Assembly (NCBI RefSeq): GCF_050436995.1
Contig: NC_134747.1
Coordinates: forward strand, 13,957,501-14,021,500
Reading direction: 5' to 3'
DNA: 64,000 bases
From: Anticarsia gemmatalis
Taxonomy: Eukaryota > Arthropoda > Insecta > Lepidoptera > Erebidae
Positions within the stretch are counted from its first letter, which is position 1; each line of letters opens with the position of its first letter. Made by a program: the position numbers and the translations under genes. The notes beneath the pieces were generated by a model. The model made no database searches. It saw nothing but the letters and a program-made list of their open reading frames with translations, and was not told where the DNA came from. Shown piece by piece: positions 24,582 to 36,200 of this stretch.

Positions 24582-27500
24582 CTATGCGGTGCTCATCTTG
24601 CAGAGGTGTCTCAGCTGCATGATCTTGATGTCGTCGGTGCCGAACTTGACGACGCCCTCCTGGTTCTCGATCGAGATGAGCTGGCCCACAGCCTCCCGGT
24701 CCTCGCCGGCGATGACCTTGACGCGGTCCCCGGACTGCGGCACGACGGGCTCCAGCAGGTCGGCCAGCACGTTGACGACGCGGTCCTCCAGCGGCAGGTA
24801 CAGCGCCACGGAGCCCGCCGACAGTCCCCGCACCACCCCGCTCTGTCCCGCCAGCGCGTCGTCGTCGGCGCCGGCGCGCACGCGCACCTCCACCTCCGTG
24901 GTGTGCCAGTCCGGCGCCGCCTCGCCCGACGGGAACGGGGAGCGCGGCGAGTAGCCGCCCGGGCTGGGCGTGGCGGGGTAGCCGGCCGTGTAGCCCGCCG
25001 GGCTGGGGCTCGGCCGGTACGGGCTGTACGTGTGGTCCGAGCCGTACATGGTGCCCGGCGTCTGCGGCGTGAAGGGCCCGGCCGCGTAGGCCGCGTCCGA
25101 GTCGTCGAGCGCCCCGTACTCGAAGTCCGCGGGGCGGGCGGGAGTGTTGGCGGCGGCGGGGTCCCAGGCGCCGTGCGCGGGCGTGCGGGCCCCCTCGTGG
25201 GACGGGGTCGCCGAGCCGTAGTGCGGGGTGCGGTTGCCGACGTCGTAGATGGGTGTGGCCGAGCCGTGCATGGGGGTCTTGATGCCGGTGTCGCGGTAGG
25301 TGGGGGTCTGCGCCCCCAGCGTGGGCGTGCGGCCCGGAGTGCGGGAGTAGAAGGAGCTGGCTCCGTCGCGCGCCGTGTTGGCGGCGCCCGCGATGTGGGA
25401 GCGGTCCACGGAGATGGTCTGACACGCCGAGTGCAGCTCCACGCGGGCCGTGCTGCCCGTGGCGTCCTTGACGATGCCCACGTTGCCCTTGTAGGGCCCG
25501 CCCGTGATCTTGATGGTCTGTCCGATGAGCTCGCGGTCGCGGGTCACGCCGCCGCCGCGCCCGCCCCGCCCGCCGCGGCCCCGGGGCGTCATGCCGCCGC
25601 GACCCGACGGGTGCATGGGGGACTGGATGCGCGGCGACATGAAGCCTAGCGACAGGCCCGCCGTGGCGTTCGAGTTCTTATTTCCGCCGGCGAGTTGCAA
25701 GTGCCTAGTCTTGCACACGAATATACCGCCGTTGTCCAGATACATGCGCGATTGAAGGAACGCGAAGTTTCTGTACAGATGCTTGATCTCCCCGTTGCGA
25801 CCGGCGTGCGGTCCGTCGATAACTTTCACTATGTCTCGCTTCTGAATAGTGTTTTGGTCGGAGTCGAGAGCCATAGTGAACCTACTCTCGCGACGTTTCT
25901 GTAACGCTTGAGGCTTGCACTCGATTACTTTACCCTGCATGCCGAGAACGTGAAAATTTTCTTTCTCGAGGCGGACGATGACGCCGACCGTTTGTGGGTC
26001 CAGTTGTACGATATCACCCCACTGGAACTGACCGAGCGAATCTACACCGGTGGCCATGTCTGAGCACAACTGTAGATCACGCGGCAATACTTCTAACTCG
26101 TGCATAGTGAGATCGGACACCAACACGACCCTGTGTGGTTCGACACGCACGATCAGACCCGTGTCTCCTTCGTACCGCCCCGCCAACACCTTCACATGGT
26201 CACCTTGCTTGAAGTACTTTCTCAATTCATTTGGTTTGAAAACCAAAGGATCTTTCAAAGCTTCGTGTTTGGGCATAACCGTGATCATGGAGCCGTCGAT
26301 AGCGATGATCCTAGCCTGCAGGTTGGCCAGATCACCGGAGCACACCTCTACATTGTCACCCATTGAGAATGAGTGTAGACTTGTTGGGTCATCTTTGGCT
26401 GGCGCTGCTAATTCTATGTCAATACCTTCAGGCTGTTCTTCGAATCTTTCCAGCTCTGTGAGTGTGGGCTTCACACCCTCGGCCAAGATGGCCGACATAG
26501 TGAAGTTCTTGTATAAGAAACCCTTACGGGAATATCTGTTACCTTCGAAAATCAAGAAGTCACCATCGGATGTGACCTCACCACCAATAGCTCTGATGGC
26601 TTCAGGATCGAAGGGCTTCGCGGCGGGACGACGCTTCTTTTTCCTCTTAGCCGCCTCACTCTCACTCTGAACAGTTCGTAAAGCTCCTCTCAGTCTTGTA
26701 TAGTCTATTCTAGGAAGCAACTTGAGATGGACCTGATTTTGAGCAAGATCTACATAGTCCACCTGCGCAATATCATCTTTGTATAAACCTCTCTTCAGTC
26801 TGACCCATTGTTTTGATTTCAAACCTGACTGTTCTTTGACTACTCTGAGTACATCAGTCATTTCTTTGATGGGAACCATCTCTTGCTTCCAGACACCCAT
26901 TCTCAATGTACCAACATTATCTATGATGGCTTTAACATGAGTTTGTTTATAGGCTTCAATGTAGATGTACCCTTTGACTCCTTCAGGGGCCACAACAGAT
27001 TTAATTTGGAAAGGTTCTTCAGAGAACTGATAAGCAATGAACTTTCTCATGAGAAGTAATACTGTGGCCTTCTCTTCACCTATTCTGCATTTGACCATCC
27101 ATAGATTGGGGTCTTTGATGCCTGGCAGTAAAGTCTGTTGTGTGATTTCATCTGACATCTCCTCACCACCCTCGCCAAAGTGTCTGAGTGCTGCAGATTC
27201 GTCAGCATACTTATTTCTTAGATATTCTTCAATTTCTTCTTCTTTCTGTGAGTCCCAGAGGTTTGTTCCTCTCCTGCGCCCTTCAATTTCTCGAGCAGTA
27301 GGTCCGATTTCATCGACTTCATTGCCAACAATGCCCATTTCTTGGGCTCCCTCTTCCCATTCGTCATCTTCGTCAACTTCATCATCCACCTGAAGTTAAG
27401 AAACAGATGTTTGAATTGTTTTCATGTGTAATTAAATTTTTTATAAAAATCAATATCAAGCTGAATAATGTAAGCTTTACAAAATTGTGTGTAATCACTT

Positions 27501-29033
27501 TTACTAGACTCATTATGGAGTCAATTTGGCAAAAATTATTTACTTTCTGATCAACGGGCTTATCACATAACTCAGAAGACAACTAGTATATGTCAAAATG
27601 ATGATCACTATTAATTACATTGCTGCTTTGACATGACGTGTTAATCACTATAATCAAGGGGACAAAGCAATATACAGCATACTGGCTTTCCAGTCTTACC
27701 TCAGCTTCGTCAATAATGAATCCTCCATATCGGCTGTCCTTCTTACGTTTCTTTCTCAGTCTTTCTTCTTCTTCATCTTCTTCGTATTCCTCTGAGTCTA
27801 CCAGGTCTTCACCTTCAGGCTCTTGCTCATCCTGCAAGTCAAAACAATAAATATATTACTTTTTCATAGTACAAACCACCATTTTGTGTACATTTAACAA
27901 TAACAGTAAACTGAGTCTGACCCTTCAGTGGTCTTGTCAGTTATTCATTCCACTTGGTTATGAGAGTGAAGGATTGAAGAGTGTACCATTGTATGTGCAT
28001 ACACATGGACACTGTTACTGTAATAGCTGGTATCATTTGGTAACCTCGCCTCCAAATAAAAACTATTTCTATGTGATGAATATTCAAGAATGGGCACAAA
28101 GTTAGTTAGCTTGTTATATAAAGTAAAATGTGTAAGAGAGACCACTACGAGTTTAGTACAGAACAAGAATTGTAGCTGTGTACAGTAAACGGATGTCTTA
28201 TTGCCCATAGAGGCATATAAAGCTGTATTTGATGAAAAATATGTTGAAAACGTGTTTGTATCATCAATAACATAATTTGAGACACATTTTTACAATGCAA
28301 CATCATAAAATGGCTGACCATTGACTAATGAAATAAGAATGTTGACGGCAATATTAAGCTGCTGTACATGGGTGTGGTTGCAAAAAAGTAGAATGTATTC
28401 TAAAGGCTTTTCTTGTCCATTTGCAAGATATAATGTCTGTATTGACCTAATTGTAATCAGGTCAACAGAATTATGAAAACCAAGACTACAGACTATTGAT
28501 TACCTCATTGGAACTATTTATAGTAGCTCTTACCCCAGAAACCACAAGATTAGATTAAAATACAAGTAGGAACATGTTTTTGAAGAATCAATAAGAATTT
28601 GTTGGTTATCAACTTTCTTTCACAATGAGGAGTTACACTAGCACAACTAAGTTAATATTTATACCTCGACTTCTTCATCGCCGGATGCTTCTTTGGCCTC
28701 GTCATCCCTGTTACGGCTGGCGTCGGAGCCCGCGGAGCGACTCCTAAAACACAATAACGCTTATCATAGCTGTTGTCAAACACACAATGTCACACTTCAT
28801 TTTACACATCATTCACATTTCACTTACCTCGAACGGGACCGAGAACGTGACTTAGACCTCGAGCGAGATCTGGAAGGAGTCCGCGAGGGGCTGCGACTGC
28901 CGGATCGCGACCGGGAGCCCGAACGAGACCGTACAGACCGATTTGATGCGACGCTTCTCCGTGACCGCCTAGATGCTACACTGCCCGCCTCGGAACCACT
29001 CCCGGAGTAATTACTACCTTCCGAATCCGACAT
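24582..29033 (-). CDS. Spt5: Transcription elongation factor SPT5 (DSIF large subunit)
   Basis: SPT5 pairs with SPT4 as DSIF, clamping RNA polymerase II and controlling pausing and elongation in the nucleus. Four exons (29033-28828, 28743-28665, 27831-27700, 27389-24582) give 1074 residues, close to the usual animal length. Order: Ser/Arg-rich N-terminus (about 20-72), acidic stretch (about 80-125), 'GGFIIDEAE', NGN domain (about 236-330), KOW repeats from about 333, an RGG-rich linker (about 729-756), a Thr-Pro-rich C-terminal region of P-TEFb-substrate type (about 815-890, with TPTY, TPMH, TPIY, TPHY and TPSH units), a Pro/Gly/Tyr/Ser-rich part (about 910-959) and a last KOW ending 'LRHLCKMSTA'. 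The start is the ATG at 29033; an in-frame stop lies just upstream. Exon 4 changes from ordinary to extremely GC-rich codon use near 25670. The gene is tail to tail with Acsl and head to head with dock. Confidence 0.97.
27832..28664 (-). other. Spt5 intron 2
   Basis: An 833-bp intron between the second and third coding exons. It is AT-rich and I see no further gene. Confidence 0.8.
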
Positions 29034-29173
29034 TTTCACTACTTAAACTACAAAAAATCAGTGAATTTGAGCCATTTATATAAATTTCAGCGAAAACACA
29101 CCATACGTAGCAAAACGTCACAGACGATCAATGTTACCATGCCAAATGCCAAGAAGATCAAGAAAGAATTATG

Positions 29174-29223
29174 TTAGTGTTGTGAAAATGTGTTGATGTG
29201 TTGTTGTGTTTTCACAACACTAA
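29174..29223. repeat. Perfect 15-bp inverted repeat near Spt5 5' end
   Basis: Arms 29174-29188 ('ttagtgttgtgaaaa') and 29209-29223 are exact inverses with a 20-nt spacer, about 140 bp upstream of the Spt5 ATG. Confidence 0.6.
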
Positions 29224-29617
29224 TAGTTAATTTTAGAAAATCGTATTTAATATTTTTCTACAAAATTATATCGCAAGTAACTAAGATGGTAAAGAAAACT
29301 GATAAATTAATGGTTATTTGCGAATATAACAATACATACTTGAGATCTACCCGAAGATGTACGCGGAGGTGAACCAAATACACCCGATAATAAAGTTTTT
29401 AATTATTGTAAATTTTATTATTTTATTAGACTGCGAGCGTATAGATTAATATGTATATATTATTACACTGGGCACGTAACCGCACTTCGAATTGCTATTG
29501 AGAATAATCTATTATAAATTAAGGAAAAACAAAACCGTGTCCCACCTGGGAATTAAAAACAGGATCTCATGATCAGCAGCCGTACATATTACCGCCCACT
29601 GCCCAGATACTCACATA

Positions 29618-29670
29618 AAATCACGCCTTTTCCCATAGGGGTAGGCAGAGACCAAACAAGACATAGAAGA
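29618..29670 (+). repeat. Dispersed repeat, short copy
   Basis: It contains 'aaaatcacgccttttccca' and 'taggggtaggcagagacca', matching the copies at 10166 and 36131. Confidence 0.5.
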
Positions 29671-30223
29671 AGTGTACAAGGGTATACTTTTTTAATTATT
29701 ATCACTTCATACTAACAGTATATATTTATTTAAATAACAGTCTAAAAGACAGGTTATTCGCCTAACAATATAATAGAGTAGCCTCCCCCCTCTCTCTCAT
29801 TCTATAAAACAACCGTAGTATACATTGTCTACGGCTTGACTGGTTTTCTAAAAAATATAATCTTGTCTATTGATTCGTTCGTCGTTTGCCCCACCGACAA
29901 TTGAGACTTTTCACTAAATTAATCGTTAATTTAAGTTAAAACTGTGTGAAAATCATACCAGAAATAGTATACATGACATAGGACACTCCCATATAAATTA
30001 TTCTTTTGTAATAATAAATATTTGGGAGATATAAAGGGTCGATCATTCAGAAGATCTTGGCTCGGGCTCTGATCTCTGGCTTTCGATCGGATTTTCGCAC
30101 GTCCCACAATAAACAATCGTTAGGTTTTGTGGTGGTGCTGCATTGTGAATCGATCGCTGCGTGTTGGTGTCGGTGTGCGGGTGCAGTGTGTGGTGCAGTG
30201 CAGTGGTCGCGGTGGTGGTCGCG

Positions 30224-30235
30224 ATGTATCTGTGA
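30224..30235 (+). other. Three-codon upstream ORF before dock
   Basis: ATG TAT CTG TGA lies 39 nt upstream of the first dock ATG. If it is within the 5' UTR, it could lower initiation at the first start. The transcription start is not known from sequence. Confidence 0.35.
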
Positions 30236-30274
30236 ACACGACGGTGACCAAAGGGATCCGTAGCTGGGGGTGTC

Positions 30275-33200
30275 ATGCTGGAGACGCGGTCAGCGCGCGC
30301 CGCAGACTCGGTGTGGGCGAACAAGCCGCTGCCGGCGCCTCACGCCATGGCCAACACGAGGCACGGGAAAAACGCCCAGGTATACCTTCACTTTACACCC
30401 ACTGACGAACACAATCATCAGGCGGCTGTTATTAATCATAATTTGGCATATCCGGTTCTGTTCACTAGTTAAAAATGCTCTAAATGGAGTATTTATGGGA
30501 CATTCTCTTCAATTGATTTGTAGAATGATGATCAATTTAATCAGCAGAAGAATTCCAATGAATACTGATTGGTCCTGTCTGATAGTAATTGGCTAGCAGC
30601 TGTTTTAAATTATCTAATGTGATGATGTTTGAGCTCATGTATTTTTTGCCTGCAGTGTGGCACATGCATTATTTATTAATAAATGTTAGAACACTTTCAC
30701 TGCTTTTTTAAACGATCTATGCTTAGATAATCATCATAGATACTGCATTTAAACATTTTGCATACAATTATAAACTTTATAATTATCACTTTTGCTTACA
30801 ACATTCAGATAACAAATTTCTAATAGAATTCTTTTAATGAATTATCTAATATGAACCTTATGTAAGTAAATTGGATATAATTTTACATAATAGGGGAGGG
30901 TGATATGTAGATAAATAATTTTGTAAGATTTAGAGGCTCTATAGACATGAATTATTGATGTACTATAATGTATTTATGAACAGTTTTGTATGTAAATAAT
31001 CTTATCTTTTCTGGCATTATCATAATCTAGCACCGAAATTGTTTAGTGTTATTCATAACAGAGTTCCTTGCACTCTAGAAACAGTCTAATAAAACCTGTT
31101 TTATAACTTCAAAGGAGAGATGCAGAACATGTTTTTTTTTATTATTTCTTATTTCAAATTCTCACAGTTATTGTTTCTAACACATTAAAAAGTAACTTGT
31201 GAGGCTAGTTTCTCGCCAGACACATAAATTATAGTATTTTTGATACATTATATCATTTAAAAGTATTCTATTTATATCAATGATATAAAGATATCCTCAC
31301 ATTAGGTAACTTCTTTGAGTTTCAAACTGGTTTAAGTTGAATTTCACTATTTTGTTTGATGAAAACAGTTCTTAAAATTTTTACAGGTAGGCATCTAAAC
31401 ATGTATTGAGTTTATAAACGTGGTAATTGTAACCATTACTTTCCCAGTAATCCTTCCATAATAAGAGAGGAGTAAGGCCTTGGGTCTACCATGCTGGCCA
31501 AGTCCATGTTGGGGATTCTTCACAAGGTCTTCATTGTTGAACTTAGCCTGAGGCTTTCTTATATTAAGGAGTAATACTTAAATAGGTATTAGCAGGGTAA
31601 ATTAAATATCAGTTGTGGCCTGTCTTAGTTATAGTAGCAAAGGATTGAGGTCATTGAACTCTGAAAATATTATCGTTTGAGAAGTACAACATACCTACAA
31701 TAACCATACCATCAACAAATACATTGTATTACAAAAGCCAGAAAAATAGAACTGAAACCAAGTGTGTAAAGTTAAAGAATTAACTTTTATATCCTGTACT
31801 TAACAACATTGATTACAGTATCATTTCAAGGTCACATAACATTACCTTTTAATTAGTTTATTATTTAAATTATACATAAAAGTTATGCTCACTTGAACAT
31901 TTGGGTCAAAATACATGTTTCTAGATCTGTTCTATTCATATAATTAAAGAAATGAATGCTTAAACTTCTAATTATTTTTGTATAAGACATGTTATTATGT
32001 TGTATCCTTGTATCTAACTGGGTATTTGCAAATTTCATGCCTTTTTCATTCTTCTGGTAAAATAGAACCTTAACCTTTCTTCTTGTCGATCAGTAAATCT
32101 TGCATTTCTGTTACTCTAGATTTTTTTTTTAAATAAATGAGAGCTTCCATAGGCTGTAATCCATCACCATGCAAAATTTATATGTGTTGGTAGATCATCA
32201 GCCTGTGTTGTCCACTGCTTAAGATAATCCTCCCCTAGAGCTTACCACATTCCTTGGTCCTCGGTTTTCCTCATCCAATGTCTACTGGCGATTGTACGAT
32301 TGTTGACCAGCAGGTCGAAGGTTGTCCTACCCTACACTTACCATGATGAATCTTCACTCTATGACTCGTCTGCTCCAGCTGCTATCAGTCCTAGGACAGA
32401 TATGATCAGCGTAGGTAATATGTCTTCCTCTTATTCAGTTTAACCATGAAAAAGAGAAAGACATATTACTTTTGCATTATTTTAATTATTATTAATCTCT
32501 TGCTGCCCTGTAATAACTGATTGTATAATGTTAGAAACCACATGTAATCTTCCTTTTTGTCAATAAATACTGGGCATAGGTACCTACTACCCAATTTCAT
32601 TAATTTTATAACAACTTCCTACATTTTTCACATAATATTATCAGTCATAAACTTGTGAATTAATGTAAACAAGTTTATATTAATTAATTGAATGGCTGGT
32701 TAATTATGAGGAAAATGTTGTGTTGAGGGAATGATACATAATAACCATCTAGGCAAGGCAATTGTGGTACTTTATCACATAAATGTGGTCACATTTTTAC
32801 GAGAGGCTCAATTGTTTGTTTTATTTTGCTTTAGGCTTAGGCATATTTTTCCAAAGCAGTGTAATAGGTACATAGATAGCAGAATAAAAATCAGTGTAGA
32901 AAGCATTCTTGTTTTGAACAGAAAACTTCTGCACTAAGAATTACCTAAGAGCTCTTGTGTGGTATACATACGTTGGTAGGTGATATAAAGTATAACCAGA
33001 TCTGTAAATACCTATTAATGCTGCGTAACAGTCAAACCCACGACCTCCCGACACAGTAGTAGTGGCGACCATCTTAACCATTGCGCCAAGGAGATCGCCA
33101 ACATTATTGATGGATTAAAACATGTACCTAAACGTCAAATATTTGATTTACCTACCTAGTTTATTTTTTAGGTATCAGTTACTTTGTAAGTTCATACCAT

Positions 33201-36200
33201 GGAGAGATGAATAACTGTCCAATACATTGAGTTTGAGAAACGTCAGCTTGACCTCGCCATTGTATTCCTAGTTTAGCATTAGCGGCAAAGCGGTCACTAA
33301 TCAATTCGTTGTAGGGGACTAGGCAGCCCCTCTCTAAACTTGACTCGTAGGTCCATACATTCTAATTAACTCGATTCAATACCATAAGGTCTTTATGTAA
33401 CATACGCTTGAAAACGACCGTTGCGATGTGGTAAAGGCCGTCAGTACTTTATCAGTATGTCATGGGTTCGATTGCCACATGAAGCAAAATGGTTGTAACT
33501 TGTAGGTAATATGAGTGATTGCTTTTTTCGAGCGAAAGGTGTACTTGACCATTAATTATCCAATTGGGAAGTAGCGTTCAAGTACATACACCATACGTTC
33601 ATATTATTATGTTTTCAAGTTCTTCAACTGCAATTTTTTTACGTATTTGGTTTAGAAATTTAATAAAAACAAAGAGGCTTACCTTGGCATGTACCTAAGC
33701 ATTATGCAAAACTATGAATATTAGGTGTACCTAAATGATATGCCCGCCCTTCTGGCGGAAGAGTCCCACATAACCCTGCACTCCACCCAGAGTGCAGGTG
33801 TTTGCTTAATGCATTAGCCACGTGAAAAGAAAAAAAAAAGATGTACCTAATTGGTAAAATTGTCTTTTAAAATCGCCGCACGTTTTCCGATTTCCATTGT
33901 CGAAATGCAACCAGACATTATACGAAAATAATATCACACCGTCATTCTCCCTTTTAAGATATTACCAGATGACTAAACAAAATCCCTAACACATCCTCGT
34001 CACATCTTACTTAACCCTTTACTCTCATGCCAAGTTATACCTACTGAAGCTTTATTCTATCGCGAGTGATTCCCAAGTTTCTTGTTGCAGTCTAATTTTA
34101 ACTCTAACCACACAACTGACATCACCACCTCTGTTTACACAGTTTTATGTGCAATCTCGGTGTTTTTAACGAGAATAAAACTATTAGGTTGTAGATAAAA
34201 GCTGTACTTTTGCTTGTAGCAGAAGATTGAGCATTGTTATAGTACGAATGTTGAACTTGTCCAAAAATAAGCTATTTATTTCATACTGCCTACCGTTGAC
34301 TCTGATTCACAGATTCGAAAATCTCGCAAGACTGCTCTACCATTTCATGACATTATCTATCTTTCAAAAAAATGGCATTCGTCGGAGTCATGTCCCTAAA
34401 AGTATCGGAATTCATCATAATACTATACTTACGACAAGCCTCCCTTAAAATTTTATGACCAGTGTTTGGGGACTACACACTTTTCAGTCAAATTAAAATA
34501 CTAAACGCTGTATGCGTATACTACCTGTTATGTACACGAAAAAAGTATTTGAAGTTCACGCATCATGAACTGTTAAAATTTCGATAAACACGCAACCATT
34601 AGCAATTTTTACGAACGAATCCGAACGATGTTACTGAATGCAAATATGTACACGATCCTATAAACCACTTTATATTTTGTAAGGTGAAGCGATGTGATAA
34701 GTCAGTTAAAGTCAATCAAGCTTGATTGTATTGTAGCGCGGAGATTGCATCTCTTTATTTATAACTCCGCAGCGGCTTTTCAAACTAAGACTATTTTGAA
34801 TGCTGGGAAAGGGGACTGGGGGAGTCGTGGCCCTTAGCGGAGTTTCTTGTTGCGGTCTTTTCTATGAACTTCCTGACCCAAACGACTTTAGGGTAGCTGT
34901 TATGTGACCCTTGAATATTAGCCTTCAGTAGCACAGAATTCCATGAAAAGAACTGTAAATAAAGTACCGAGATAACAATCGCAGTACCCTCAAAAACTTA
35001 CATACCTGTACATATATTACCTATACTCACGTGTTGAAATTAACAAAACGAAGTCACATTTGATTTGTGTCTTTTTTCCCAATTCCCAATCCCGTTCGAT
35101 ATGAAGACGTCATATTAATCACGTCATGGCCATGAACCATCGGGTTGTCACTAGCACTCTTAAATCTTATATGAGGTCTATTGATTTTATATTCCAAACG
35201 TGTATCTTTGCGAACAAACTGCTAATTAAAGCACCAAGCTACAAATCGGTTTGGTTACCGACTTTAATGGACCACTAAACTGATTAAAAAGAACCATTCC
35301 TTTCAAAATAAATAACTGACTTTTGCCGTCATTTCGTTGCACTTTTATTCGCAAGGTCTTTATCAAGGACAAAGTGCCACCAGACCTGAAGCATATGACA
35401 AAATATTAGTTTGGTATAGGAATCGTTACCAACCTCGTCAAAATTAGACTTCAGTGTGGTGAGAAGATTACTCTAACTATTACGTTACAGCAGTTAAACA
35501 GGGTCAAAATTGAATAAGCAAGCACGCGAGCCAAAAATTACAAAATTATAGGTTGCTACTCATTTAACTAACCTGCTCGGGCTTTTGATAATTTTTGCAA
35601 CTTCGTCTGCCTATGTGATTCGATCATTATATGCGACGGAGACGGTTCTCACTGCATGATCTTTTTCTTATTTAGTAGCTTAGTATTACTTTCCTACTGG
35701 ATAGAAATGTTTCCTTTGCTGGATATTCTCAATTGATCAATGGAAAAAACCCTACTTGCGACTAATATTATTGACCGCGAAAAATTGCCGATATCTACAG
35801 AATACTTATGATATAAAATAGACTAAAAATACTTTTTTGCCGTTGCCAGCAAAGAGTATTCCCACCGGATATGGCGTCAAAGCTCGCCACTAGTGGGTCA
35901 TAAAACATAGTCATGGGGCTGACGTACACCAGTCGCCGCACATACGCATTATGACTGGAGGCTTGTGCTGACGTATACAAGCTCTATGTTATGTAATACT
36001 AGGTATATAGAGAACGACGCTAACAATGTGCAGGAAAATAGCAGCTTAGAAATGCTGGTGTACAGCTAGAATTGATGAATGGATGGATCTAGGTATAGTG
36101 TTTTGTTAAATGTCTTAATTTAATTTTTAAAATCACGCCTTCTCCCATAGGGCTATGCAAAGACCAGAGAACGCTACTTGGTATGATCTTTTGCTTCATT

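Larger units (their letters stand above)
29034..30274. promoter_or_regulatory. Divergent upstream region between Spt5 and dock
   Basis: This 1.2 kb separates the two divergent start codons and must contain both promoters and 5' UTRs. It holds a 15-bp inverted repeat (29174-29223), a copy of a dispersed repeat (29618-29670) and a GC/GT-rich stretch upstream of the dock start. No clear TATA box was assigned. Confidence 0.5.

Noticed and set aside
24343..25425. 360-codon minus-strand open frame
   Set aside because: It overlaps Spt5 exon 4 in another frame and is open only because of extreme GC content. The frame with NGN and KOW domains is the real one.
24606..25649. 347-codon plus-strand open frame
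   Set aside because: It is the antisense shadow of the GC-rich 3' half of Spt5 exon 4. Its product is Arg/Gly/Val-rich low-complexity sequence with no known family.
26050..26670. 206-codon plus-strand open frame
   Set aside because: Antisense of the Spt5 KOW region, with no independent support.
33030..33105. Possible tRNA gene on the minus strand
   Set aside because: A- and B-box-like motifs are present, but no full cloverleaf or anticodon arm could be drawn. A SINE head explains it better.
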